From Rickettsiaceae bacterium (GTDB lineage Bacteria > Pseudomonadota > Alphaproteobacteria > Rickettsiales > Rickettsiaceae), in the NCBI GenBank assembly GCA_017995275.1, contig JAGOJE010000068.1, positions 1 to 5,831 of the forward strand: DNA of 5,831 bases, written 5' to 3'. Position 1 is the first letter of the stretch; the number at the start of each line of letters is the position of its first letter. A program made the translations under genes and the position numbers. A model generated the notes under the pieces. That model had not been told where the DNA came from. It saw only the letters and a list, made by a program, of their open reading frames with translations, and made no database searches. This document shows, in pieces, positions 1 to 5,419 of the stretch.

Positions 1-1586
1 CCTATAGATGGTTCATCAAGAACATAAAGCACTCCGCTAAGACCTGATCCTATCTGAGAGGCTAGTCTTATCCTTTGGCTTTCCCCTCCAGATAATGTTC
101 CTGATTCACGAGATAAAGTAAGATAATTGAGCCCCACATTTAATAAGAAATTTAGCCTATCGTGAATTTCTTTTATCACCCTCTCAGCTATTTTATTATC
201 TCTCTCGGATAAATGATTATTTAAATCTCCTATCCACTGTCTTGCTGCTGTGATGGACATGTCAGTTATTTGGCCTATATGCATGCCCGCAACTTGAATG
301 CATAAGGATTCATCTTTTAGCCTATAACCATGGCAAGAGTCACATTTGTTCTCACTGCGATATTTTGAAAGATCTTCCCTCATCCATGCAACATCTGCTT
401 TGCGATATTTTTCTTCGAGACTTTCAACAACACCACCAAATGTTTGAGTAACTGAGCTTGTTTTGTCTCCATCAAAATAATTGAATTCTATTTCATCTTG
501 CCCGGATCCCCAAAATATTATGTTTTGGATTTTCTCACTTAGTTTGCAAAATGGAGTATTCAGAGTGAATCCATAATGTCTAGCTAGAGATTCAATAGTT
601 TGGATGAATAATTTTGACTGAGAATTCGCCCAAGGAGCTATTGCTCCGTCGAGAATGCTTAATGATTTGTTCGGTACTATTAAATCCGGGTCGAAAAACA
701 TCTCTTTCCCTAAACCTTCGCATTTAGGGCAAGCTCCAAATGGGCTATTGAATGAGAAAATTCTAGGCTCAATCTCTGCTATTTGAAAACCAGAAATAGG
801 ACATGAATATCTTTCAGATAATGTTATCCTCTCACCTTGTTTATGATGACATTTCTTACCTTCTGGAATTTCTACTATCTCTATATATATTATTCCATCG
901 CTTAGTTTTAGAGCTGATTCTAGGCTGTCAGCTGTTCTATTTCCGAGATCCCCAGATATTGCAATTCTATCAACTATAACCTCAATATTATGTTTTTTTG
1001 CTTTGTCTAATTTTGGAAGCTCGTCTATTTCATATGTTTCGCCATCTATTATTATGCGTGAGAAACCATGTTTTTTTATGGAAAGCATTTCTTTCCTGAA
1101 TTCTCCTTTTTCACCTCTAGCGATTGGAGATAAGATGTATATTTTTGTTCCTTCTGGTAATGCATTAATTATATCTACCATTTCAGAAATAGTCTGGCTT
1201 TTTATAGGAAGACCAGTTGCAGGTGAGTATGGAACGCCTATTCTTGCAAATAAAAGACGTAAATAATCATATATTTCAGTTATCGTTCCTACGGTAGATC
1301 TAGGGTTTTTGGATGTGGTTTTTTGGTCTATGGCTATTGCAGGGGAAAGCCCAACTATGGATTCTACATCTGGTTTGTTGTTTAGTTGCAGAAACTGTCT
1401 TGCATATGAAGACAAGCTCTCAACATATCGTCTTTGACCTTCTGCGTATATAGTGTCGAAAGCTAGGGATGATTTTCCAGATCCACTAAGACCCGTGATG
1501 ACAACAAATTTATTCCGAGGAATATCTACGTTGACATTTTTAAGATTGTGCTCTTTTGCACCGCGGACCTTTATATACTCTTGCAT
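1..1586 (-). CDS. uvrA: UvrABC system protein A (excinuclease ABC subunit A), N-terminal part, cut by window edge
   Basis: UvrA is the ATP-dependent damage-recognition subunit of nucleotide excision repair; as a dimer it loads UvrB onto lesions. Reading from 1586 leftward the frame stays open for 528 codons and runs off the window, so about 420 C-terminal residues (the second ABC half) are missing if the protein has the usual length near 950. Visible landmarks: Walker A GLSGSGKSS at residues 32-40, the conserved RRYVESLSSYARQFL stretch at 52-66, a CPISG...CPKC zinc-type region at 262-289, CDSCHGYRL at 415-423, the ABC signature LSGGESQRIRLA from 498, and Walker B ending in DEPSIG at the edge. 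In the zinc-type region the second Cys of the first pair is Ser265; from memory this replacement is usual in alphaproteobacterial UvrA. The start gives the expected MQEYIKVRGA N-terminus; its ribosome binding site is weak. It is transcribed away from ssb. Identification is very secure. Confidence 0.98.
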   Translation of the reverse strand, partial: MQEYIKVRGAKEHNLKNVNVDIPRNKFVVITGLSGSGKSSLAFDTIYAEGQRRYVESLSSYARQFLQLNNKPDVESIVGLSPAIAIDQKTTSKNPRSTVGTITEIYDYLRLLFARIGVPYSPATGLPIKSQTISEMVDIINALPEGTKIYILSPIARGEKGEFRKEMLSIKKHGFSRIIIDGETYEIDELPKLDKAKKHNIEVIVDRIAISGDLGNRTADSLESALKLSDGIIYIEIVEIPEGKKCHHKQGERITLSERYSCPISGFQIAEIEPRIFSFNSPFGACPKCEGLGKEMFFDPDLIVPNKSLSILDGAIAPWANSQSKLFIQTIESLARHYGFTLNTPFCKLSEKIQNIIFWGSGQDEIEFNYFDGDKTSSVTQTFGGVVESLEEKYRKADVAWMREDLSKYRSENKCDSCHGYRLKDESLCIQVAGMHIGQITDMSITAARQWIGDLNNHLSERDNKIAERVIKEIHDRLNFLLNVGLNYLTLSRESGTLSGGESQRIRLASQIGSGLSGVLYVLDEPSI

Positions 1587-1682
1587 AAATATTCTGAAAT
1601 AAGCTAATGAAGAAATTTGTAGCATTATAGGATTTTTTCATTTATCATTGCAACAGATTTTTAAACTTATAGGTATATTAAT
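1587..1682. promoter_or_regulatory. Divergent uvrA-ssb intergenic region
   Basis: This 96-bp gap must drive both uvrA (leftward) and ssb (rightward). The uvrA promoter is clear. For ssb only weak candidates are visible: TATCAT at 1643-1648 resembles a -10 box but lacks a good -35, and the self-complementary TTGCAA at 1648-1653 could be a plus-strand -35, with TATAGG (1668-1673) lying only 14 bp downstream. The ssb ribosome binding site is poor: an AGG lies 9 nt before the ATG. Confidence 0.5.
1624..1653 (-). promoter_or_regulatory. Probable sigma70-type promoter of uvrA
   Basis: Read on the minus strand, TTGCAA (1653-1648, 4 of 6 matches to the -35 consensus) is followed after 18 bp by a perfect TATAAT (1629-1624). 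This predicts a transcript start near 1617 and a leader of about 30 nt before the uvrA ATG at 1586. I saw no clear LexA-type SOS operator in the gap, although uvrA is SOS-controlled in many bacteria. The match is by eye. Confidence 0.6.
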
Positions 1683-2120
1683 ATGGCAGGTAGCTTGAAC
1701 AAAGTAACTTTGATAGGAAATTTAGGGAAAGATCCTGAAATTCGTACAACTAGTGATGGCAAAGAAATAGCAACTTTTTCTATTGCAACCACTGAAAGTT
1801 GGAAAGATAGAACTTCTGGAGAGAGAAAAGAGCGTACTGAGTGGCATAGAATAGTCGTTTTTAACGATGGGCTTGTGAATGTAATAAAAAACTATGTCAA
1901 AAAAGGCAGTAAACTTTATTTGGAAGGTGCATTACAAACTAGAAAATGGGTTGATAATGCAGGCGTTGAAAAATATTCAACAGAAGTTGTTCTGCAGAAT
2001 TTTAATGCAGTGCTTATTATGCTCGATAGCAAAGGTTCTGGTGATCATAGTTCAGATTCATCTTTCAAAAGTGAGCAAAATTTTGAGCATAGCGATCTAG
2101 ATGATGATATTCCATTCTAG
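1683..2120 (+). CDS. ssb: Single-stranded DNA-binding protein
   Basis: SSB coats single-stranded DNA during replication, recombination and repair, and recruits partner proteins through its C-terminal tip. The 145-residue product has the expected two-part structure. The OB-fold covers roughly residues 4-112, with NKVTLIGNLGKDPEIR (6-21), the aromatic DNA-stacking positions Trp40, Trp54, Phe60 and Trp89, and the LEGALQTRKW strand (80-89). A short Ser/Asp-rich linker (about 115-139) follows, and then the acidic tip DDDIPF (140-145), which binds SSB partners. The length is at the short end for the family because the linker is reduced. The start is fixed by alignment of MAGSLNKV with other SSBs. 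The last 20 bp overlap the next gene. Divergent placement beside uvrA is a widespread proteobacterial arrangement. Confidence 0.98.
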   Translation: MAGSLNKVTLIGNLGKDPEIRTTSDGKEIATFSIATTESWKDRTSGERKERTEWHRIVVFNDGLVNVIKNYVKKGSKLYLEGALQTRKWVDNAGVEKYSTEVVLQNFNAVLIMLDSKGSGDHSSDSSFKSEQNFEHSDLDDDIPF

Positions 2121-2949
2121 GAATCTATTTTGGGCTTTAGTCCTATTTATTTTATCTTTTTTAAGCTCCTGTAGTATATTACCTCCTCGGGAGCGTAAAG
2201 TCCTCGCTGACTCTATAGCTGAAGCTTCTCATTTTTCTCCTAAAATGGAAAAAGGCGGAAGATTTTCCTTATATACTTATCAGAAAATTTCCGACCCTAA
2301 AGCTCCTATAGCTATATATATAGAAGGTGATGGTTTTATAGTATATAGGGACTATATATCAAATGACCCTACTCCAGTTCATCCAATGTTAATACGTCTT
2401 GCAGCAATGGATGATAGACCAAATGTTGTGTATATCGCAAGGCCCTGTCAATATACTATAAAAGAGAATTTAGGCGTATGTAATTCTGGCTACTGGACAG
2501 GAAAGCGTATGTCTGAGGATTCTGTAGAAGCAGTAGATGATGTGATAAGAAAAATAGCACAGAATAGGAAAATTGATCTAATTGGTTTTTCTGGAGGGGG
2601 TGGGATCGCTGTTTTGGTTGCTGCTCGTAACCATAATGTTAGAAGTATGATAACTATTGCAGGAAATTTAGATCATGTTGCTTTTAACAAATATCATAAA
2701 ACAACTCCTATGGCAGAATCACTAAATCCTATAGATTACGTATCGTCTGTTAGGAATATACCACAGCTACATTTATCTGGCACTAACGATAAGGCTGTGC
2801 CGCCATTCATATCAGAAAATTTTGAAAAAGCTGCAAATTCTGTTTGCGTTCATAGAGAAGTTTTTCCTGGGTTTACTCACTCTAAAGGATGGGATAGCGT
2901 ATGGAAATCTATAATTTCAAAGGAAGTGAATTGCAGAAAAGGACGTTGA
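2101..2949 (+). CDS. Putative lipoprotein with alpha/beta-hydrolase fold (serine hydrolase)
   Basis: The 282-residue product starts with a hydrophobic signal segment (about 8-21) ending in the lipobox LSSC (21-24), so Cys24 is the probable lipidated N-terminus. Ser follows it, which by the E. coli rule does not retain the protein in the inner membrane. The rest looks like an alpha/beta hydrolase: IEGDG (74-78) in the position of the usual oxyanion-loop strand, ARPCQY (113-118), nucleophile elbow GFSGG with Ser164, SGTNDKAVPP with probable catalytic Asp230, and PGFTHSKGW with probable catalytic His260. The triad order and spacing are normal, so it is likely an active esterase- or lipase-like enzyme; the substrate cannot be read from the sequence. 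The ATG at 2101 lies inside the ssb codons for DDDIPF and has no good ribosome binding site, suggesting translation coupled to ssb; ATG at 2104 is an equal alternative. Confidence 0.85.
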   Translation: MMIFHSRNLFWALVLFILSFLSSCSILPPRERKVLADSIAEASHFSPKMEKGGRFSLYTYQKISDPKAPIAIYIEGDGFIVYRDYISNDPTPVHPMLIRLAAMDDRPNVVYIARPCQYTIKENLGVCNSGYWTGKRMSEDSVEAVDDVIRKIAQNRKIDLIGFSGGGGIAVLVAARNHNVRSMITIAGNLDHVAFNKYHKTTPMAESLNPIDYVSSVRNIPQLHLSGTNDKAVPPFISENFEKAANSVCVHREVFPGFTHSKGWDSVWKSIISKEVNCRKGR

Positions 2950-2970
2950 TAAAAGGTTTATATAAATTTG

Positions 2971-2999
2971 TTGACAGTTTTCTACTCAAGCAGTAGAAA
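2971..2999 (+). promoter_or_regulatory. Probable sigma70-type promoter for the ankyrin-like/hemD unit
   Basis: A perfect -35 box TTGACA (2971-2976) is followed after 17 bp by TAGAAA (2994-2999, 4 of 6 matches to the -10 consensus). The predicted transcript start is near 3006, about 40 nt before the ATG at 3047. The -10 hexamer lies in the first copy of a 15-bp tandem repeat and in the right arm of a hairpin, so the element may have been altered by the duplication. The promoter would separate this unit from the ssb-lipoprotein pair. Confidence 0.5.
2979..2999 (+). repeat. Inverted repeat (8-bp stem, 5-nt loop)
   Basis: TTTCTACT (2979-2986) pairs with AGTAGAAA (2992-2999) around the loop CAAGC. 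Because of the tandem duplication the same left arm could instead pair with AGTAGAAA at 3007-3014, giving an alternative longer-loop hairpin. No T-run follows, so it does not look like an intrinsic terminator; it could be an operator dyad over the promoter, or chance. Confidence 0.55.
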
Positions 3000-3015
3000 G
3001 TCAAGCAGTAGAAAG
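2986..3015 (+). repeat. 15-bp perfect tandem duplication
   Basis: The unit TCAAGCAGTAGAAAG occurs at 2986-3000 and again, without a spacer or mismatch, at 3001-3015. It lies between the lipoprotein stop and the next gene, downstream of the TTGACA box, and repeats the putative -10 hexamer TAGAAA. Confidence 0.9.
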
Positions 3016-3032
3016 GGCATCGTTTTGTTGAG

Positions 3033-3038
3033 AAGGAG
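3033..3038 (+). promoter_or_regulatory. Strong ribosome binding site of the first ankyrin-like gene
   Basis: AAGGAG sits 8 nt before the ATG at 3047. This fixes the start there rather than at the in-frame ATG at 3059, and it is much stronger than the sites before the other genes of this window. Confidence 0.8.
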
Positions 3039-3046
3039 TTGGCAAA

Positions 3047-3472
3047 ATGCGCGGGTTAATGAAATTTCATGATGTTAGTGTTTTAAGTGAGTTCAGTCAG
3101 CACTGGAAGTTCATATTTTATTTATGTTATACCGAAGAAAATTTAGAAGAAGTTACAAAAGTAATAGATGATAACATCCATTTTATTACTCAAAAAGTTG
3201 ATGATATGGATGTATTGGATTATGTGATGAATTTTGGGAAGCTTGACATTGCACGTGTGCTTATAGGGAAAGGTGCAAGTTACGAACCTGGAAGATTGTT
3301 TGATGATGCTTTAACATGCGATCTACAGATAGGCTCTCTAGCTTTAATTAAATATTTAGTCGAGGAACTCCATTTAATTCCTAAAGCAAAAGACGTAGAT
3401 CTTGCGAAAGCTCTTGGAAAATTGGACGTTGTAGACTTCTTAGATGCCAATCTTTTTCACCAAGAACATTAA
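3047..3472 (+). CDS. Small ankyrin-like repeat protein, function unknown
   Basis: The 141-residue product has no signal peptide or membrane segment. It reads as degenerate ankyrin repeats of helix-turn-helix type. The clearest is residues 54-78, where MDVLDYVMNFGKLDIARVL is followed by IGKGAS, close to the ankyrin pattern of a buried helix, a Gly turn, a second helix and a xxGA end. Weaker units are about 22-50, 84-113 (LFDDALT then SLALIKYLVEE) and a partial one at 117-134 (LAKALGKLDVVDFLD). Ankyrin repeats bind proteins, and many Rickettsiales encode ankyrin proteins, some of which are secreted into host cells; a host-directed role here is only inference. It has a strong ribosome binding site and its own likely promoter, and it heads a run that continues into hemD. 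It is a real gene by start signal, length and fold; the family assignment is moderate. Confidence 0.8.
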   Translation: MRGLMKFHDVSVLSEFSQHWKFIFYLCYTEENLEEVTKVIDDNIHFITQKVDDMDVLDYVMNFGKLDIARVLIGKGASYEPGRLFDDALTCDLQIGSLALIKYLVEELHLIPKAKDVDLAKALGKLDVVDFLDANLFHQEH

Positions 3473-3495
3473 CAATAAAAAAACCACACAAAACT

Positions 3496-3500
3496 AAGGA
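3496..3500 (+). promoter_or_regulatory. Ribosome binding site of the second ankyrin-like gene
   Basis: AAGGA lies 7 nt before the ATG at 3508 in the 35-bp A-rich gap after the first ankyrin-like gene, supporting this start. No terminator or separate promoter is visible in the gap, so the two genes are probably cotranscribed. Confidence 0.75.
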
Positions 3501-3507
3501 ACCACTC

Positions 3508-4008
3508 ATGACTGAGCTTATTACCGACAAAATACAGAGAGCTTGTAAAAACACTGATATATCTGAAATCGACCACCTTTATAAATGTCACTTATATAAT
3601 AAGGCTTATGTATTCAATTTAGATTTATTAATAAAATACGCTAAACAAAATCAAAAGTTAAATGAAGTTTTGATTTTAGTCCAAAAATACCTGACACGAG
3701 ATGAGATATTATGTAATATCATTAGCAGCATTAAAAAAAATGACACAACTACTATTGAAATTCTCTATGATAATCATATGCTGCCACCTATAAATAATGA
3801 ACATATAGCTTTAGCTCAAAAAAATAATAAGTCTCCCGAAGTAATCAAGTTTCTACAGAGTCATTTTGTAGAAGATGAATTGTCAGTTTGCTGTAGTTGT
3901 TTTTCATGGTTTTGGAGTAAAAAACATACAGAAGATTTTCAAACTCCTGATAATTTTGTCAAGATGGGTGGTGATGTTATAGAAACAACAGCAACAGAAG
4001 ATTTATAA
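3508..4008 (+). CDS. Uncharacterised helical-repeat (ankyrin-like) protein with Cys/Trp-rich C-terminal segment
   Basis: I do not recognise this 166-residue protein as a named family. Residues 5-120 look like four degenerate helix-pair repeats starting near 5, 37, 64 and 97 (for example LDLLIKYAKQNQKLNEVLIL and IALAQKNNKSPEVIKFLQSH), in keeping with very diverged ankyrin repeats and with the gene just upstream. After them comes a striking segment VCCSCFSWFWSKK (127-139) with Cys128, Cys129 and Cys131 next to aromatic residues and lysines, then a polar acidic tail ending TATEDL. There is no signal peptide. The Cys/aromatic/Lys segment could be a membrane-contact or lipidation site in a eukaryotic host or a metal-binding patch; neither can be decided here. 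Only 3 bp separate its stop from hemD, suggesting coupled expression. It may be a distant paralogue of the preceding gene. Confidence 0.75.
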   Translation: MTELITDKIQRACKNTDISEIDHLYKCHLYNKAYVFNLDLLIKYAKQNQKLNEVLILVQKYLTRDEILCNIISSIKKNDTTTIEILYDNHMLPPINNEHIALAQKNNKSPEVIKFLQSHFVEDELSVCCSCFSWFWSKKHTEDFQTPDNFVKMGGDVIETTATEDL

Positions 4009-4011
4009 AAT

Positions 4012-4731
4012 ATGCCAATTGTTTTGCTTACAAGATCAGAAGATGAGAATGAGATAGAGGCAGTAAAGCTTTTAAAATCAGGTTTTGATATTGTATCCAT
4101 GCCGCTTTTATCTTATAAAGATCTTGATTTTGAAATCGAGGAAAATGTTAGTCACGCGATAGTAACTAGCAAACATGCAGCAAGGCTAATTGCGGATAAA
4201 GTGGCAAGTAAGCTTGAATGCTGGGTTGTTGGAAGCGAATCTGCTAAAATTTTATCTAGTAATCCAAAAATAGAAGTTACTGGTGTAGCAAAAAACGTGA
4301 AAGAATTGCTTGGGGTTATATCCATGATTCCAGAAAATGAAGCCAGTGATTTTTTTAAAAACAGTACCTATTATTCTTCAGACGTCATAACTTGGCAGCT
4401 TCCAGCATTTATAAATAGGCAGATAATATATAATGTTTCTTATCTTGATCTTGTATCGGAGCATCACCTTAAAAGTATAAAGAAGTCAGAAATTAAATAT
4501 ATATTGGTTTATTCTAAAAACTGCGCTATTAATCTAATGAGCTTGATTAAGCGGCATGCATTATTGCCTTATTTAGAAAAGGCATATGTTGTTGCAATAA
4601 GTAGTGATGTAGCGCAGCTTTGTAATCTTTTTAGCATGAAGTTAGCAGCTGCAAATCCTAGCTTTGAGAATATTTTAGAATTACTTATAGAAAATGAGCA
4701 AAGAGAAAAAACCATCAATTCTAGCAAATGA
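4012..4731 (+). CDS. hemD: Uroporphyrinogen-III synthase (diverged)
   Basis: HemD closes hydroxymethylbilane into uroporphyrinogen III, with inversion of ring D, in heme synthesis. The family is poorly conserved, but the 239-residue product (usual length about 240-260) shows its pattern: N-terminal IVLLTRSEDE (3-12), HAIVTSKHAARLI (48-60) matching the typical TSxxA element, CWVVGSESAKIL (70-81), a middle strand TYYSSDVI (119-126), YILVYSKNCAINLM (163-176) matching the second domain's SxxA motif, VVAISSDVAQL (193-203), and AAANPSFENILELL (212-225) matching the usual C-terminal A-x-P-s-x-e helix. The two-domain layout is intact. It starts 3 bp after the preceding ankyrin-like gene with only a weak AGAAGA ribosome binding site and overlaps the next gene by 38 bp. 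The downstream HemX/HemY-like pair strongly supports the call. hemC, often directly upstream in other bacteria, is not here. Confidence 0.88.
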   Translation: MPIVLLTRSEDENEIEAVKLLKSGFDIVSMPLLSYKDLDFEIEENVSHAIVTSKHAARLIADKVASKLECWVVGSESAKILSSNPKIEVTGVAKNVKELLGVISMIPENEASDFFKNSTYYSSDVITWQLPAFINRQIIYNVSYLDLVSEHHLKSIKKSEIKYILVYSKNCAINLMSLIKRHALLPYLEKAYVVAISSDVAQLCNLFSMKLAAANPSFENILELLIENEQREKTINSSK

Positions 4732-5419
4732 AATGGTCAAGACCGTTTTGGTACTTGTTTTGCATGTAATTGTTCTTGTACTCATCAACTTGAAAATAGA
4801 ACCTCGTGTGGTGCGGCATCCTCAAGCTGAGGAGCATGTGCATGAGGAAGCGATGCATCGGGTTTTAGAGGAAAATAGTATAGATAATGCCGATATATTA
4901 TCTGTAGTTGTGTCTCAGAATTCTGAATATAGTGATAGAAGAACTGAGCCAGATATATCTGATGATTCCACAAGAGAAAGTAATATAGAGACTCAACAAG
5001 AGGATGTAGTAGATCCTTTGCTTAAAAAGGATCGCGATTCTAAGATCGCTTTAGAAACTACAGTTCAAAGGCTTTCAGATGTGCATAATCTAGTAGCTAA
5101 ATTTTTCCAAAATATTGATTACAGAGAGGATCTTAAAAAAATAGATAAGTCAAACTTACCTCGTAGTGTTTTAGTAGTTATTGAAGATATGGAGCATTAT
5201 GCTGATAAGTTCCTTTCAGTAGATGAAAAGAGTGATGTGATATTCCCCAAACAGGGGATTATGAATAGAGCAGTAGGTAGGTTTATAAAGGTTCAACGTT
5301 CTAGAGAGTCTATTAAAGAAAAGAGAGAAAACTACAAAAAAATCTGTGATGAAATGCATATTTTAGAGGATTATTTCTACCCTTCTTCTCATTCTAATGG
5401 GGCCGTTAATCATGATTAA
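4694..5419 (+). CDS. Single-pass membrane protein in HemX/mitofilin (COG4223-like) position
   Basis: The 241-residue product has a lysine-rich start, one membrane segment (about 14-33), an acidic, probably disordered stretch (about 45-120) with several His near its start, and a helical C-terminal part (120-228). In alphaproteobacteria the gene between hemD and hemY commonly encodes a mitofilin/HemX-like inner-membrane protein, and features here fit: the membrane anchor, the segment LVAKFFQNIDYREDLKKI (133-150) resembling the family's x-G-x-P-F-x-x-E-L helix, and GRFIKVQRSRE (195-205) resembling the F-I-x-V-R-R motif of HemX. Family members are generally longer, so the coiled-coil region seems reduced. 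The first ATG overlaps hemD by 38 bp; Met14 (4733), just after the hemD stop, is an alternative start, and neither has a good ribosome binding site. The function in heme synthesis or membrane organisation is unproven. Confidence 0.7.
   Translation: MSKEKKPSILANEMVKTVLVLVLHVIVLVLINLKIEPRVVRHPQAEEHVHEEAMHRVLEENSIDNADILSVVVSQNSEYSDRRTEPDISDDSTRESNIETQQEDVVDPLLKKDRDSKIALETTVQRLSDVHNLVAKFFQNIDYREDLKKIDKSNLPRSVLVVIEDMEHYADKFLSVDEKSDVIFPKQGIMNRAVGRFIKVQRSRESIKEKRENYKKICDEMHILEDYFYPSSHSNGAVNHD

Noticed and set aside
1003..1266. 87-codon open frame on the plus strand
   Set aside because: It lies fully inside the conserved uvrA coding region on the other strand and has no recognisable protein features.
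1894..2100. 68-codon open frame inside ssb
   Set aside because: It is an alternate frame of a strongly conserved gene, with no separate start signal or protein features.
2986..3015. CRISPR-like or mobile-element repeat
   Set aside because: There are only two adjoining 15-bp copies without spacers, and no transposase or terminal repeats nearby; it is a simple tandem duplication.
2979..3026. Hairpin after the lipoprotein gene as an intrinsic terminator
   Set aside because: The stem is short and AT-rich and no T-run follows it; the TTTT at 3023-3026 is too far from either possible right arm.
3705..3720. Palindrome GATATTA-TG-TAATATC
   Set aside because: It lies within coding sequence in AT-rich DNA where short palindromes are expected; there is no second copy or promoter nearby.
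4785..4973. 62-codon open frame on the minus strand
   Set aside because: It is a shadow within the HemX/mitofilin-position gene, with no ribosome binding site or recognisable motif.
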